DNA of 64,000 nt from Pedobacter sp. N36a (GTDB lineage: Bacteria > Bacteroidota > Bacteroidia > Sphingobacteriales > Sphingobacteriaceae), in NCBI RefSeq assembly GCF_014472395.1, contig NZ_JACSZW010000002.1:496001-560000 (forward strand), given 5' to 3'. Of this stretch, positions 8,715 to 16,039 are shown piece after piece. How positions within the stretch are numbered: position 1 is the first letter of the stretch; each line of letters begins with the position of its first letter. The notes beneath the pieces were generated by a model. It had not been told where the DNA came from, did not search any database, and saw nothing but the letters and a program-made list of their open reading frames with translations. Both the position numbers and the translations under genes were made by a program.

Positions 8715-9244
8715 TTAGGATTTGTTCAAATCTTCCATGTTTTTTTATAAGAAAGAAATCATACTAAAACTTGTAAATATTATTAAAAAATCTTTTGTAG
8801 GGCGTGTTCAGGTTTATTTTACATCGAGAGTAGAAATGCAAAACTGGTTTGAAGAAACAAACTAGCTGGGCTTAAGCTTTCCTGCTTATATCAGTGGGTT
8901 TTTAACCATCCCCTCCACTTCCAGTTTGAAAATCAGTACTATTAAATCATAGGATAATCAATATCAGGTGTTTATTGTAACCTTGATTTTAAGTCTATTT
9001 TCACAGCGTTACAAGAAAGGTCAAACGGAGTTACAAGGTCATCTTATCCTGTAAGGGTCCTAGCAACCTCCTCGTAGAACCCTGGCAAAAATCACAAAAT
9101 TACACACAGATTCTGGCTTCATTCTCACAAAGCCAGGGCATAAATTTAATTTCAGCATCAGGAACTTAAATGGCCAAATGAAACATAAAACCTACTTAGG
9201 TTGTTTTTTAGGTAATTGTCTACTTTTTAATAATACTTCAGATT
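8715..9244. other. Non-coding spacer without recognised gene
   Basis: No open frame here resembles a protein. A short hairpin is possible from CTGGCTT (9113-9119) and AAGCCAG (9130-9136), competing with CCCTGGC near 9080 for the same partner. The stretch may hold the promoter of the small gene at 9245 and far-upstream control of susC. I see no further structure. Confidence 0.5.
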
Positions 9245-9463
9245 ATGACAAATCAAGAAAATATCAAAAGAAAAGATAACGCGCCAAAAAAGACTGTTTA
9301 CAAAGAAACAGAAGAACGCAACAATGTAAACAAACCAGATAACGGAGAGACCTCCTCTGTGGCAGATATGGGAAGAACAGACCTAATTTCAAGGACTGAA
9401 CGCAAGCATAAACCATTGGGATCAAGTCATGAGCCAGGAACAGCACCAGGCAGTGACCTCTAA
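9245..9463 (+). CDS. Small hydrophilic protein of unknown function
   Basis: This 72-residue protein is almost entirely charged or polar and rich in Lys, Glu, Asn and Thr. It has no hydrophobic segment or cysteine, so it is probably intrinsically disordered and cytoplasmic. It begins MTNQENIKRKDNAPKK and ends HEPGTAPGSDL. I do not recognise a family. A second small hydrophilic gene follows after 45 bases on the same strand, and the pair may be one transcript. The even polar composition over the whole length makes a chance open frame less likely, but no strong ribosome-binding site was seen. Confidence 0.5.
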   Translation: MTNQENIKRKDNAPKKTVYKETEERNNVNKPDNGETSSVADMGRTDLISRTERKHKPLGSSHEPGTAPGSDL

Positions 9464-9508
9464 ATTTGCTATATAGCCAATAAGGTAAATCATTTAAATA
9501 GTGAACAG

Positions 9509-9763
9509 ATGAAAAACAATAAAACATCAAAACCAGGTTCCGAGGAGTACCATGTCGAAAAGACCGAAGATTTAAACCTTCCTAAATACCATAGCAGCAC
9601 AGACCGTAGAAATAGTGATGAGTTACCGGCGACTGAAAACCTGAATGATCAGCCCGAGGATACTACTCAGAAGACCGCAAAAGAGCAAGATCTTCCCAAA
9701 ACTAATTTAGGGAATAAGGAGCATGGTGACGAAAAACAACGTGAAAAGATCATCACTCCCTAA
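9509..9763 (+). CDS. Second small hydrophilic protein of unknown function
   Basis: This 84-residue protein is highly polar and rich in Glu, Asp, Lys, Thr and Pro. It has no hydrophobic core, and the sequence (MKNNKTSKPGSEEYHVEK to EKQREKIITP) suggests disorder. It shares composition with the preceding 72-residue protein but no clear alignment. Small, strongly hydrophilic proteins in tandem are often general-stress proteins in Bacteroidota; that is a guess from composition, not a family match. The stop is followed 12 bases later by the end of a convergent MFS relic. Confidence 0.5.
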   Translation: MKNNKTSKPGSEEYHVEKTEDLNLPKYHSSTDRRNSDELPATENLNDQPEDTTQKTAKEQDLPKTNLGNKEHGDEKQREKIITP

Positions 9764-9775
9764 CTTGGCCCTTGT

Positions 9776-10114
9776 CTAATTAAAATCAACAGCTACCGTA
9801 ACACACAGATTTCCAAATGAAGTAGCCAGACTATTGGCAAATTCCAAGGATTTCGGTGCCGAAGAAATCATATAGGTAGAAGCATTCAAGAAACTAGGTG
9901 CATATAGAAATCCCCATACCGCAATGACAATAAGGGTTGCGATGGCATTTCCTCCTGAAAAATGCAGCAATCTTGGAATAATGATGGTCCCGGAGAGAAA
10001 AAATGCGGTAGTTTTTGTCACGTTTTTATTTAGCATTTTTCTAGCAACCCAGATAATCGGCAAAAGGAACTCCTTCCGATTTAGTCGGAGTTGAGGAAAT
10101 GGGGTACAAAACAT
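9776..10114 (-). pseudogene. MFS transporter fragment (AraJ-like C-terminal half)
   Basis: The open frame is 112 codons, but only about residues 30-105 look like a protein family. The part from RLLHFSGGNAIATL through WGFLYAPSFLNAS to SLEFANSLATSFGNL matches helices 9-11 of sugar-efflux-type MFS permeases, including the SxxxLANSLxTSxxNLG-like segment. The first 28 residues do not fit, and the end runs into CVTVAVDFN and a stop where the family continues with a GxxxGG helix. A full permease has about 390 residues and 12 helices. I therefore call it a truncated relic. No neighbour suggests its former substrate. Confidence 0.65.
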
Positions 10115-10428
10115 CGGGAAATGATGAAATAAAAATCAAAATAGAAAAGCCCTTGATCTGCTTTGAAAATACGCGCATCCAGGGCTTTCAATTTGAGAAT
10201 TATTTAAAAATTTCGCTATTTCTTAATAAAATCCTGTATTGGTTAAAAACGATATTCTTAATAAAATCTCGGTGTCGGATTTAAGCTTAAATCCTTTATA
10301 ATCTATCCGTACTATTTATATAAGGACTTTCGTGCATTTTATAAAGAAACCAAAAGGTTTCGGCCTTAATTTAAACAGCAATATGGCAGAATACCGGAAT
10401 AATGCTAAATAAAACACAAACAGATTTC
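10115..10428. other. Non-coding spacer with one hairpin
   Basis: No credible gene is seen. AAAGCCCT (10146-10153) and AGGGCTTT (10181-10188) can pair around a 27-base loop, and one base beyond the stem two further pairs are possible. There is no T-tract, so its role is unclear. Confidence 0.4.
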
Positions 10429-10436
10429 TATATTTG
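10429..10436 (+). promoter_or_regulatory. TAnnTTTG promoter element of the secreted protein gene
   Basis: TATATTTG exactly matches the Bacteroidota -7 consensus TAnnTTTG and lies 37 bases before the ATG at 10473. No clear upstream TTG partner was found at the ideal distance. Confidence 0.5.
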
Positions 10437-10472
10437 ATTCCAAAATACTTCACAGTTTTAACAAAACACATT

Positions 10473-11216
10473 ATGAAAAGATACCTTTTTATACTCTTTT
10501 TGTTTTTCTCCTTTTCAGGGTTTGCACAGCAGACGCTGAACAATTACAAATATGTAGTGGTTCCGGAAAAATTCAGCTTCTTAAAAACCAATAACCTTTA
10601 TGGATTAAATGACCTGGCTAAATTCCTGGTGGAACAAAAAGGATTTACGGCTTATTATGACAATTCAGAATTGCCTTCAGAGATTGTAAATAACAAATGC
10701 CAGGCCCTGAACCTGGATTTAGTAGAGCGTAAAACCATGTTCACTACTAATCTGACGATCCTATTAAAAGATTGCCAGGGTAATGTGCTCTTTAAAAGTA
10801 AAGAAGGAAAAAGCAGAGAGAAAGAGTATAAAACCTCTTATAATTTTGCACTCAGAGATGCCTTTGCTTCCATGGATAGCCTGAATTATGTAACTTCATC
10901 TGCGCCAGCGGTTATGCCATCTGCAGCAGTTGTTCCTCAGCAAAACAGGGTAGTAACCACTTATGCACCCGCTGTGGCTGCTGAAGTCGTTCCTGCTGCA
11001 GGTACCTTATATGCACAGCCAATTGCGAACGGTTTTCAACTGATCAATACTGTCCCAAAAGTAGTGTTGACCTTAATGATCACTACCATACCGGATTACT
11101 TTATTGCAAACAATGCCACTGCTCAAGGCATCGCCTACAAAAGAAATGGCGAGTGGTTCTTTGAATATTATCAGAACAATAAACTGGTTACTGAAAAATT
11201 ATTGATTAAGTTTTAA
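10473..11216 (+). CDS. Secreted protein of unknown function
   Basis: This 247-residue protein begins MKRYLFILFLFFSFSGFAQ, a clear signal peptide with cleavage near residue 19. The open frame extends 13 codons further upstream, but the start at 10473 places the signal peptide at the N-terminus and leaves a TATATTTG element just upstream. The mature part opens with NNYKYVVVPEKFSFL and GLNDLAKFLVEQKGF, followed by a central Ala/Val/Pro-rich linker (about residues 145-185). A C-terminal region includes GIAYKRNGEWFFEYYQN. Periplasmic or outer-membrane location is inferred. I recall similar conserved hypothetical proteins in Bacteroidota but no function. Confidence 0.8.
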   Translation: MKRYLFILFLFFSFSGFAQQTLNNYKYVVVPEKFSFLKTNNLYGLNDLAKFLVEQKGFTAYYDNSELPSEIVNNKCQALNLDLVERKTMFTTNLTILLKDCQGNVLFKSKEGKSREKEYKTSYNFALRDAFASMDSLNYVTSSAPAVMPSAAVVPQQNRVVTTYAPAVAAEVVPAAGTLYAQPIANGFQLINTVPKVVLTLMITTIPDYFIANNATAQGIAYKRNGEWFFEYYQNNKLVTEKLLIKF

Positions 11217-11223
11217 AACAGTG

Positions 11224-11263
11224 CCCACACCTGGCTCCTTCCCGGAAATTCGACAGGTGTGGG
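11224..11263 (+). terminator. Hairpin after the secreted protein gene
   Basis: CCCACACCTG (11224-11233) pairs perfectly with CAGGTGTGGG (11254-11263) across a 20-base loop, starting 8 bases after the stop codon. The downstream ACTATTT is only weakly T-rich, so termination is likely but not certain. Confidence 0.5.
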
Positions 11264-11422
11264 ACTATTTCCCTCCATTTAGCCCCAAATTATAGAACCT
11301 TTACTATATAATTGATGATTATAGAACAAACACTCTATATTTATTGGGATCAAAGGCTAAATTAATTTAAACCAAGGCTAACAACGATTTTTGCTTACTT
11401 TTACACAAAAAATTGAGTAATT

Positions 11423-12553
11423 ATGCCTTTTACAGCCTTAGGTTTGTCCCCTGCTTTATTGAAAGCACTGGCAGATCAGAATTTCACCACAGCTACCCCT
11501 ATTCAACAAACTGCTATTCCAGCGATATTAAATAAAAAAGATGTTTTAGGTATTGCGAAAACTGGTTCTGGAAAAACAGCCAGTTACGTTTTGCCGCTTT
11601 TAATGAATTTGCAGCAAACCATTGGTGTGAAAAATCGCCATGCGAATGTATTGGTACTAGTGCCTACGCGTGAATTGGCAGAACAGGTAAAAGAAGTATT
11701 CAAGACTTTTAGTCCGGCACTGCCCAAGCCAGTGAAAACGCTGGCGGTATATGGCGGGGTTTCCATTAATCCGCAAATGATGGGTATGCAAGGAGTAAAT
11801 GTGCTGGTGGCTACCCCGGGTAGATTATTGGAATTGGTAGACAACAATGCGGTGCACTTATCTGATATTGAAACCCTGGTATTAGATGAGGCTGATAAAA
11901 TGCTCAACTTAGGTTTTAAAGAAGAACTGAACAAAATCCTCGCTTTATTACCTAAGAAACGTCAGAATTTATTGTTTTCTGCTACGTTGAGCCCTGATAT
12001 TGAAAACATCAATCAGATTGTGCTGCATGATGCGGTAGTCATTAAATTGGAAGCAGAAGAAGATACACTGGACACGATCAATCAGCTGGCTTATATTGTT
12101 TCAGAAGAAAAGAAAGGACCATTTTTACGCTACCTGATCCATCATCATGATATGAAACAGGTATTGGTATTTACTTCTTCCACGCATCAGGCAGATGCCG
12201 TGGTCAACAAGCTTAAAAAGAATAATATTGATGCCAGAGCCATCCATAGCAAGAAAAGTCAGGGCTCCAGAACGGAATCTTTACTGCTCTTTAAATCCGG
12301 TAAACTAAGGGTATTGGTCGCCACAGATTTAATGGCCAGAGGAATTGATATTAATTTCCTTCCTTATGTGATCAATTATGAATTACCAAGATCACCTAAA
12401 GATTATGTACACCGGATTGGTAGAACTGGACGTGCAGAAGCTGCAGGAGATGCCATTTCCTTAGTGAGCAAGAATGATTTGCATCATTTCGAAGTGATCC
12501 AGAAAAAGATGGGTAAAACAGTGAACTTAATTGATGGCGAGAATATTACCTAA
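11423..12553 (+). CDS. DEAD-box ATP-dependent RNA helicase (RhlE-like)
   Basis: This 376-residue protein has all the motifs of a minimal DEAD-box helicase. The Q motif lies around TPIQQTAIPA, motif I is AKTGSGKT (45-52), Ia is PTREL (81-85) and Ib is TPGR (131-134). Motif II is DEAD (155-158), III is SAT (186-188), and HRIGRTGR lies near residue 335. It ends shortly after the second RecA domain and lacks the basic C-terminal tail of longer RhlE proteins. Such enzymes unwind RNA during ribosome assembly, mRNA decay or cold adaptation. It is transcribed alone and convergent with the nitrilase gene. Confidence 0.95.
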   Translation: MPFTALGLSPALLKALADQNFTTATPIQQTAIPAILNKKDVLGIAKTGSGKTASYVLPLLMNLQQTIGVKNRHANVLVLVPTRELAEQVKEVFKTFSPALPKPVKTLAVYGGVSINPQMMGMQGVNVLVATPGRLLELVDNNAVHLSDIETLVLDEADKMLNLGFKEELNKILALLPKKRQNLLFSATLSPDIENINQIVLHDAVVIKLEAEEDTLDTINQLAYIVSEEKKGPFLRYLIHHHDMKQVLVFTSSTHQADAVVNKLKKNNIDARAIHSKKSQGSRTESLLLFKSGKLRVLVATDLMARGIDINFLPYVINYELPRSPKDYVHRIGRTGRAEAAGDAISLVSKNDLHHFEVIQKKMGKTVNLIDGENIT

Positions 12554-12617
12554 CGTAACTTCTTATTTTCAGCTATTATAGACTAATAACATCATAAAAT
12601 ACCCCAAATAAGCAGTA

Positions 12618-12656
12618 GACTGCCCCCAAAAATTTTGACACTTTTTGAGGGCAGTC
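12618..12656. repeat. 39-bp imperfect palindrome resembling paired IS3-type ends
   Basis: GACTGCCCCCAAAAA (12618-12632) and TTTTTGAGGGCAGTC (12642-12656) are inverted copies with one mismatch. The left half extended (12621-12640) matches the complement of the IS3 terminal repeat at 3482-3501 at 16 of 20 positions. It lies between convergent genes. It could form a hairpin that ends transcription, but neither side has a T-tract. A small non-autonomous element or leftover IS ends is the alternative. Confidence 0.5.
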
Positions 12657-12676
12657 CAATTATTGTTTGATTTGCT

Positions 12677-13624
12677 TTATTTTTTTAGCCAGGATACCTG
12701 CTGCTTGCTTTCATGTGCAGCACCGATGATGTCTTTATAAAGCTCTGGTCTTCTGGCTTCCAGATAACGGAATCCTCCGGCCAGATGTAGCGGCTCAGGA
12801 CTCAGTTCCGCTACCACAAACTCATTATTCAAGGACCTGCATTCAGCCATCACCTCACCAAAAGGATCAATAACCATCGAACATCCATTTTTAAGCTGAT
12901 CGTCATCCATACCAATTGGGTTAGCAAACACCAGGTAGATCGCATTGTCGTAAGCACGGGCAGGCAGCCATTTCATTAGCCATTGACGCCCTTTTAAACC
13001 GTCAAATTCGGCCCTTAGTACTTCCTGATTGCCAATTTTGTCTTTCCAAAGCCCAGCGTCCACAAAACCTGCACCTGGTCTGGTAGATGGTGTACACATA
13101 GTCACATGAGGCATAAAGATCACCTGAGCACCTAATAAGGTGGTTGCCCTAACATTTTCAACGATGTTATTATCGTAGCAAATCAGGATACCACATTTCC
13201 AGCCATACAGGTCAAATACAGTATATTCATTGCCTGGTGTCAGATGAGGGTTAATAAAAGGATGTAATTTACGGTGCTTGGCTACCAGTCCGCTTTGATC
13301 TACGCAAATGTAAGCCTTAAATAAGTTATCGTCTTTGTCCTTTTCAAAAAGTCCCGCCAGGATCGCAATATTATACTTTTTTGCCAATTCTGTTAATTTA
13401 AGAATACTGGGCCCATTTGGGATGAATTCCGCCAGATCCAGCATTTCTGATTTGGAAAGCGGCCTTGCGAAAGTATAACCGGTGATGGAACATTCATGGA
13501 AAGCAATCGCGTCTGCTCCAGACGCTGCGGCATTTTTAGCCATTTCGGCAATCACAGAAAGGTTATAATCTTTATCCCCGCTGCGGTTTTCAAACTGTGC
13601 TGAAGCTATTTTAATGTTTTTCAT
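12677..13624 (-). CDS. Nitrilase-superfamily carbon-nitrogen hydrolase
   Basis: This 315-residue cytosolic enzyme has the catalytic triad of the nitrilase superfamily: Glu44 in FHECSITGY, Lys119 in KHRKLHPF and Cys149 in GILICYDNN. It hydrolyses an amide or nitrile. The length and the FVVAELSPEPL stretch fit aliphatic amidase or N-carbamoyl-type branches, but the substrate is not clear. The open frame could start 11 codons earlier. I chose the start at 13624 because MKNIKIASAQ is the normal first beta-strand of the family. An AraC-type regulator lies directly upstream on the same strand and may control it. Confidence 0.88.
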   Translation of the reverse strand: MKNIKIASAQFENRSGDKDYNLSVIAEMAKNAAASGADAIAFHECSITGYTFARPLSKSEMLDLAEFIPNGPSILKLTELAKKYNIAILAGLFEKDKDDNLFKAYICVDQSGLVAKHRKLHPFINPHLTPGNEYTVFDLYGWKCGILICYDNNIVENVRATTLLGAQVIFMPHVTMCTPSTRPGAGFVDAGLWKDKIGNQEVLRAEFDGLKGRQWLMKWLPARAYDNAIYLVFANPIGMDDDQLKNGCSMVIDPFGEVMAECRSLNNEFVVAELSPEPLHLAGGFRYLEARRPELYKDIIGAAHESKQQVSWLKK

Positions 13625-13708
13625 TTTGAGGTGATTAATATTTAAGAAGAAGCCCAAAACTAGGTACGCTTGCGGAGAAAAATTTGTATAAAACCGACAA
13701 AATGATTC

Positions 13709-14515
13709 CTACACGGCCATGAGATTGATCGCCAGCAGTTGCTGTGTATGTTTATAATACCTCGGACTAAGGCCTGTCATTTTTTTGAAACTGTTGTTCA
13801 GATGGGCCTGGTCGTAATAGCCAGCTGCATAAATCAGTGCTGCGATTTTATCCTGATCCCTTTGCTTTTGCAGGAGCTTTAGCAAATGCTGGAATTTAAT
13901 GGTGTCTGCAAATCGCTTAGGGCTGGTTCCGATATATTCTCTGAATTTACGCTCCAATTGCTTTTCCGTCAAAGGCAGCTCTCGCAAAAGTTCGGCAATG
14001 CTGATGACGCCCTGCTGCTGATAAATCAGCTGCATCGCGCTGGCGATCTCTGGCTTTAAAGCACAAGACTCCATCAATCTTTTACATAAAAACTTTTCAA
14101 TGCGGCCAACCGCAGTATCAATTGAAACCGAAGAAATGACCTGCTCTTCCAGATCCCGGGCTTCGGAACCAAATAAATGGACCAGTGGTATGGTCTGGTC
14201 TTTGAATTCATCAGCCGGAATATGAAAATGTGTAAACAGCGCATGTGGCTGCAAAACCACCACAATCATACTCAAATCGCCACTAGAAGCCATGGTGCTG
14301 TAATGACTCAGCTGCCCGTAAACAAAGCTCCGCGGCTGTATTCGAGGGATAAGATGGCCTTCCTCCCATTGCATCAGCTGGTCTTTCAGATGAAAAACAA
14401 TGCCGGGATTTCCGTCGGAAAACATACGGTAATGCCGCTGGGTGTCCGTCTGCGGATTTAACACCAGGTGGTGTTTAACCAAACCCTGAAGTAAACTTTG
14501 AGGAGGCAATTGCAT
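13709..14515 (-). CDS. AraC-family transcriptional regulator
   Basis: This protein of about 268 residues has an N-terminal sensing region without a clear cupin signature (DUF6597-like: PRSFVYGQLSHY). A C-terminal double helix-turn-helix follows, with LPLTEKQLERKFREYIGTS and AALIYAAGYYDQAHLNNSF followed by GLSPRYY. The open frame extends to 14536, but a start there would lie in the T-tract of the efflux operon terminator. The ATG at 14515 (MQLPPQSLLQ) is therefore preferred. It probably regulates the nitrilase gene 84 bases downstream. The effector is unknown. Confidence 0.85.
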   Translation of the reverse strand: MQLPPQSLLQGLVKHHLVLNPQTDTQRHYRMFSDGNPGIVFHLKDQLMQWEEGHLIPRIQPRSFVYGQLSHYSTMASSGDLSMIVVVLQPHALFTHFHIPADEFKDQTIPLVHLFGSEARDLEEQVISSVSIDTAVGRIEKFLCKRLMESCALKPEIASAMQLIYQQQGVISIAELLRELPLTEKQLERKFREYIGTSPKRFADTIKFQHLLKLLQKQRDQDKIAALIYAAGYYDQAHLNNSFKKMTGLSPRYYKHTQQLLAINLMAV

Positions 14516-14530
14516 ATCGGATATAAAGGT

Positions 14531-14570
14531 AAACAAAAACGGCCCAGAATGTTGTTGATCCCGGGCCGTT
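14531..14570 (-). terminator. Rho-independent terminator of the RND efflux operon
   Basis: On the minus strand AACGGCCC (14570-14563) pairs with GGGCCGTT (14545-14538) over a 17-base loop and is followed by TTTGTTT. It lies 36 bases after the stop of the outer-membrane factor gene. Confidence 0.8.
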
Positions 14571-14605
14571 CTATTGATATTAATAAATGGCTATGATGTT
14601 ACTGA

Positions 14606-16039
14606 TTATTTCCAGCCTCCGCCTAAATCCCTGTAAAAGTGGACTACCGCATTCAGCTGTTCTTTCTTAGTTTCAATCAGTTCTAATTTAGATTCCAGCG
14701 CATCTCTTTGTGTCATTAAGACTTCAAAGTAGTTCACTCTGGCCGACTTAAACAGGTCATTTGAAACCACGATCGACTTATTTAAAGCATCCACCTGCTG
14801 TGATTTCAGATCGTAGCTTTTTTCCAGGTTGCCGATCTTGGAAAGCTGATTAGAAACCTCTAAATAAGCATTTAGGATGCTGCGCTCATAATTGTACATC
14901 GCCTGAAGCTGACGCGCATTAGCCGTCTTAAACGCTGCTTTAATTGCGTTTCTATTGATCAGCGGACCAGCAACATCACCTGCCAGTGAATACAAAACTG
15001 ACTCCGGGAACTTCAGGAAGTAACTCGGTTTAAAAGCCTGTAATCCTACTGCTGCAGAAATGTCCAGGGTAGGATAAAACGCCGCCCTTGCTACTTTAAC
15101 ATCTAGTTTTGCTGCTGCAAGCTCCAGCTCTGCCTGCTTAATATCCGGGCGGTTAGCGAGTAATTGCGATGGCACACCAGCCTGAACAGCCGCAGGCAGT
15201 AAACCTAAAAAGTTAGCGCGTTCTCTCTTGATCTCCTGAGGATACTGACCCAGCAGGAAGTTAATCCTGTTTTCCGTTTCTTTAGTCCTTTGCAATAGGT
15301 CAAATTCTAAATTTTTTGACGCCAGTACTTCTGCCTGAAATTTCTGAACACCTAATTCTGTCGCCCTGGCCGCCTCTTTCTGAACTTTTACAATGGCCAA
15401 TGCATTCTTTTGCAATTCGATGTTTTGTTTTACAATTTCCAGCTGGCTATCTAGCGACAGTAACTCATAATAAGATGCTGCTACTTCCGCGATCAGGTTG
15501 GTTACAGCAAAGTTCTTCCCTTCCAAAGAAGACAAATACCTGCTCACAGCCGCTTTCTTAGCACTTCGCAGTTTCTTCCAGATGTCAACTTCCCAATGCG
15601 CATAAGCGGATAAATTATAATCCATCAATGGATCTGGAACGGCTTTCCCCGGAGCGATTTCCGTTCCGGCATCACCTGCCCCCTGACTGGTATAACGGCC
15701 TACTTTTTCTACGCCAATACCTCCGCCTAAGCCCAACGTTGGCAGCAATTCTCCTTTTTTGATCTTGATTTCGTTTTTGGCAATTTCAATTTCCTGCATC
15801 GTGATTTTCAGCTCCTGGTTATTTTTCAAGGCCGTATCAATCAAATTGATCAGGTTTTGATCCTTAAAAAAGCTGCGCCATGGCATCGCTGCGATATTAG
15901 TGCTGTCCTTGCTATTACTGTAAACTTCAGGCACAGCTGTATTTGAGGTTTGTATGGCAACCGAAGGCACTTTACATCCTGCTACCGCTATTGCGGCGCT
16001 CAATGCCAGCATGGAGCCTTGTAACTTAAATTTATACAT
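14606..16039 (-). CDS. TolC/OprM-family outer-membrane efflux lipoprotein
   Basis: This 477-residue protein has a lipobox Cys at residue 22 (AVAGC) and two OEP repeats rich in long helices. Family landmarks are MPWRSFFKDQNLINLID near the start, LANRPDIKQAELELAAAKLD in the middle and HFYRDLGGGWK at the very end. It forms the trimeric outer-membrane channel for the RND pump encoded just upstream. The ATG at 16039 overlaps the pump gene's stop by 8 bases, implying translational coupling. The frame could start three codons earlier. Expected substrates are drugs, bile-salt-like compounds or solvents. Confidence 0.93.
   Translation of the reverse strand: MYKFKLQGSMLALSAAIAVAGCKVPSVAIQTSNTAVPEVYSNSKDSTNIAAMPWRSFFKDQNLINLIDTALKNNQELKITMQEIEIAKNEIKIKKGELLPTLGLGGGIGVEKVGRYTSQGAGDAGTEIAPGKAVPDPLMDYNLSAYAHWEVDIWKKLRSAKKAAVSRYLSSLEGKNFAVTNLIAEVAASYYELLSLDSQLEIVKQNIELQKNALAIVKVQKEAARATELGVQKFQAEVLASKNLEFDLLQRTKETENRINFLLGQYPQEIKRERANFLGLLPAAVQAGVPSQLLANRPDIKQAELELAAAKLDVKVARAAFYPTLDISAAVGLQAFKPSYFLKFPESVLYSLAGDVAGPLINRNAIKAAFKTANARQLQAMYNYERSILNAYLEVSNQLSKIGNLEKSYDLKSQQVDALNKSIVVSNDLFKSARVNYFEVLMTQRDALESKLELIETKKEQLNAVVHFYRDLGGGWK

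Noticed and set aside
8820..9140. Possible decayed gene in the long spacer upstream of the small hydrophilic genes
   Set aside because: Translations in all frames gave no recognisable motif or consistent protein-like stretch.
10099..10284. A 61-codon plus-strand frame
   Set aside because: No signal, family resemblance or ribosome-binding site; AT-rich composition explains the open stretch, and it contains a hairpin.
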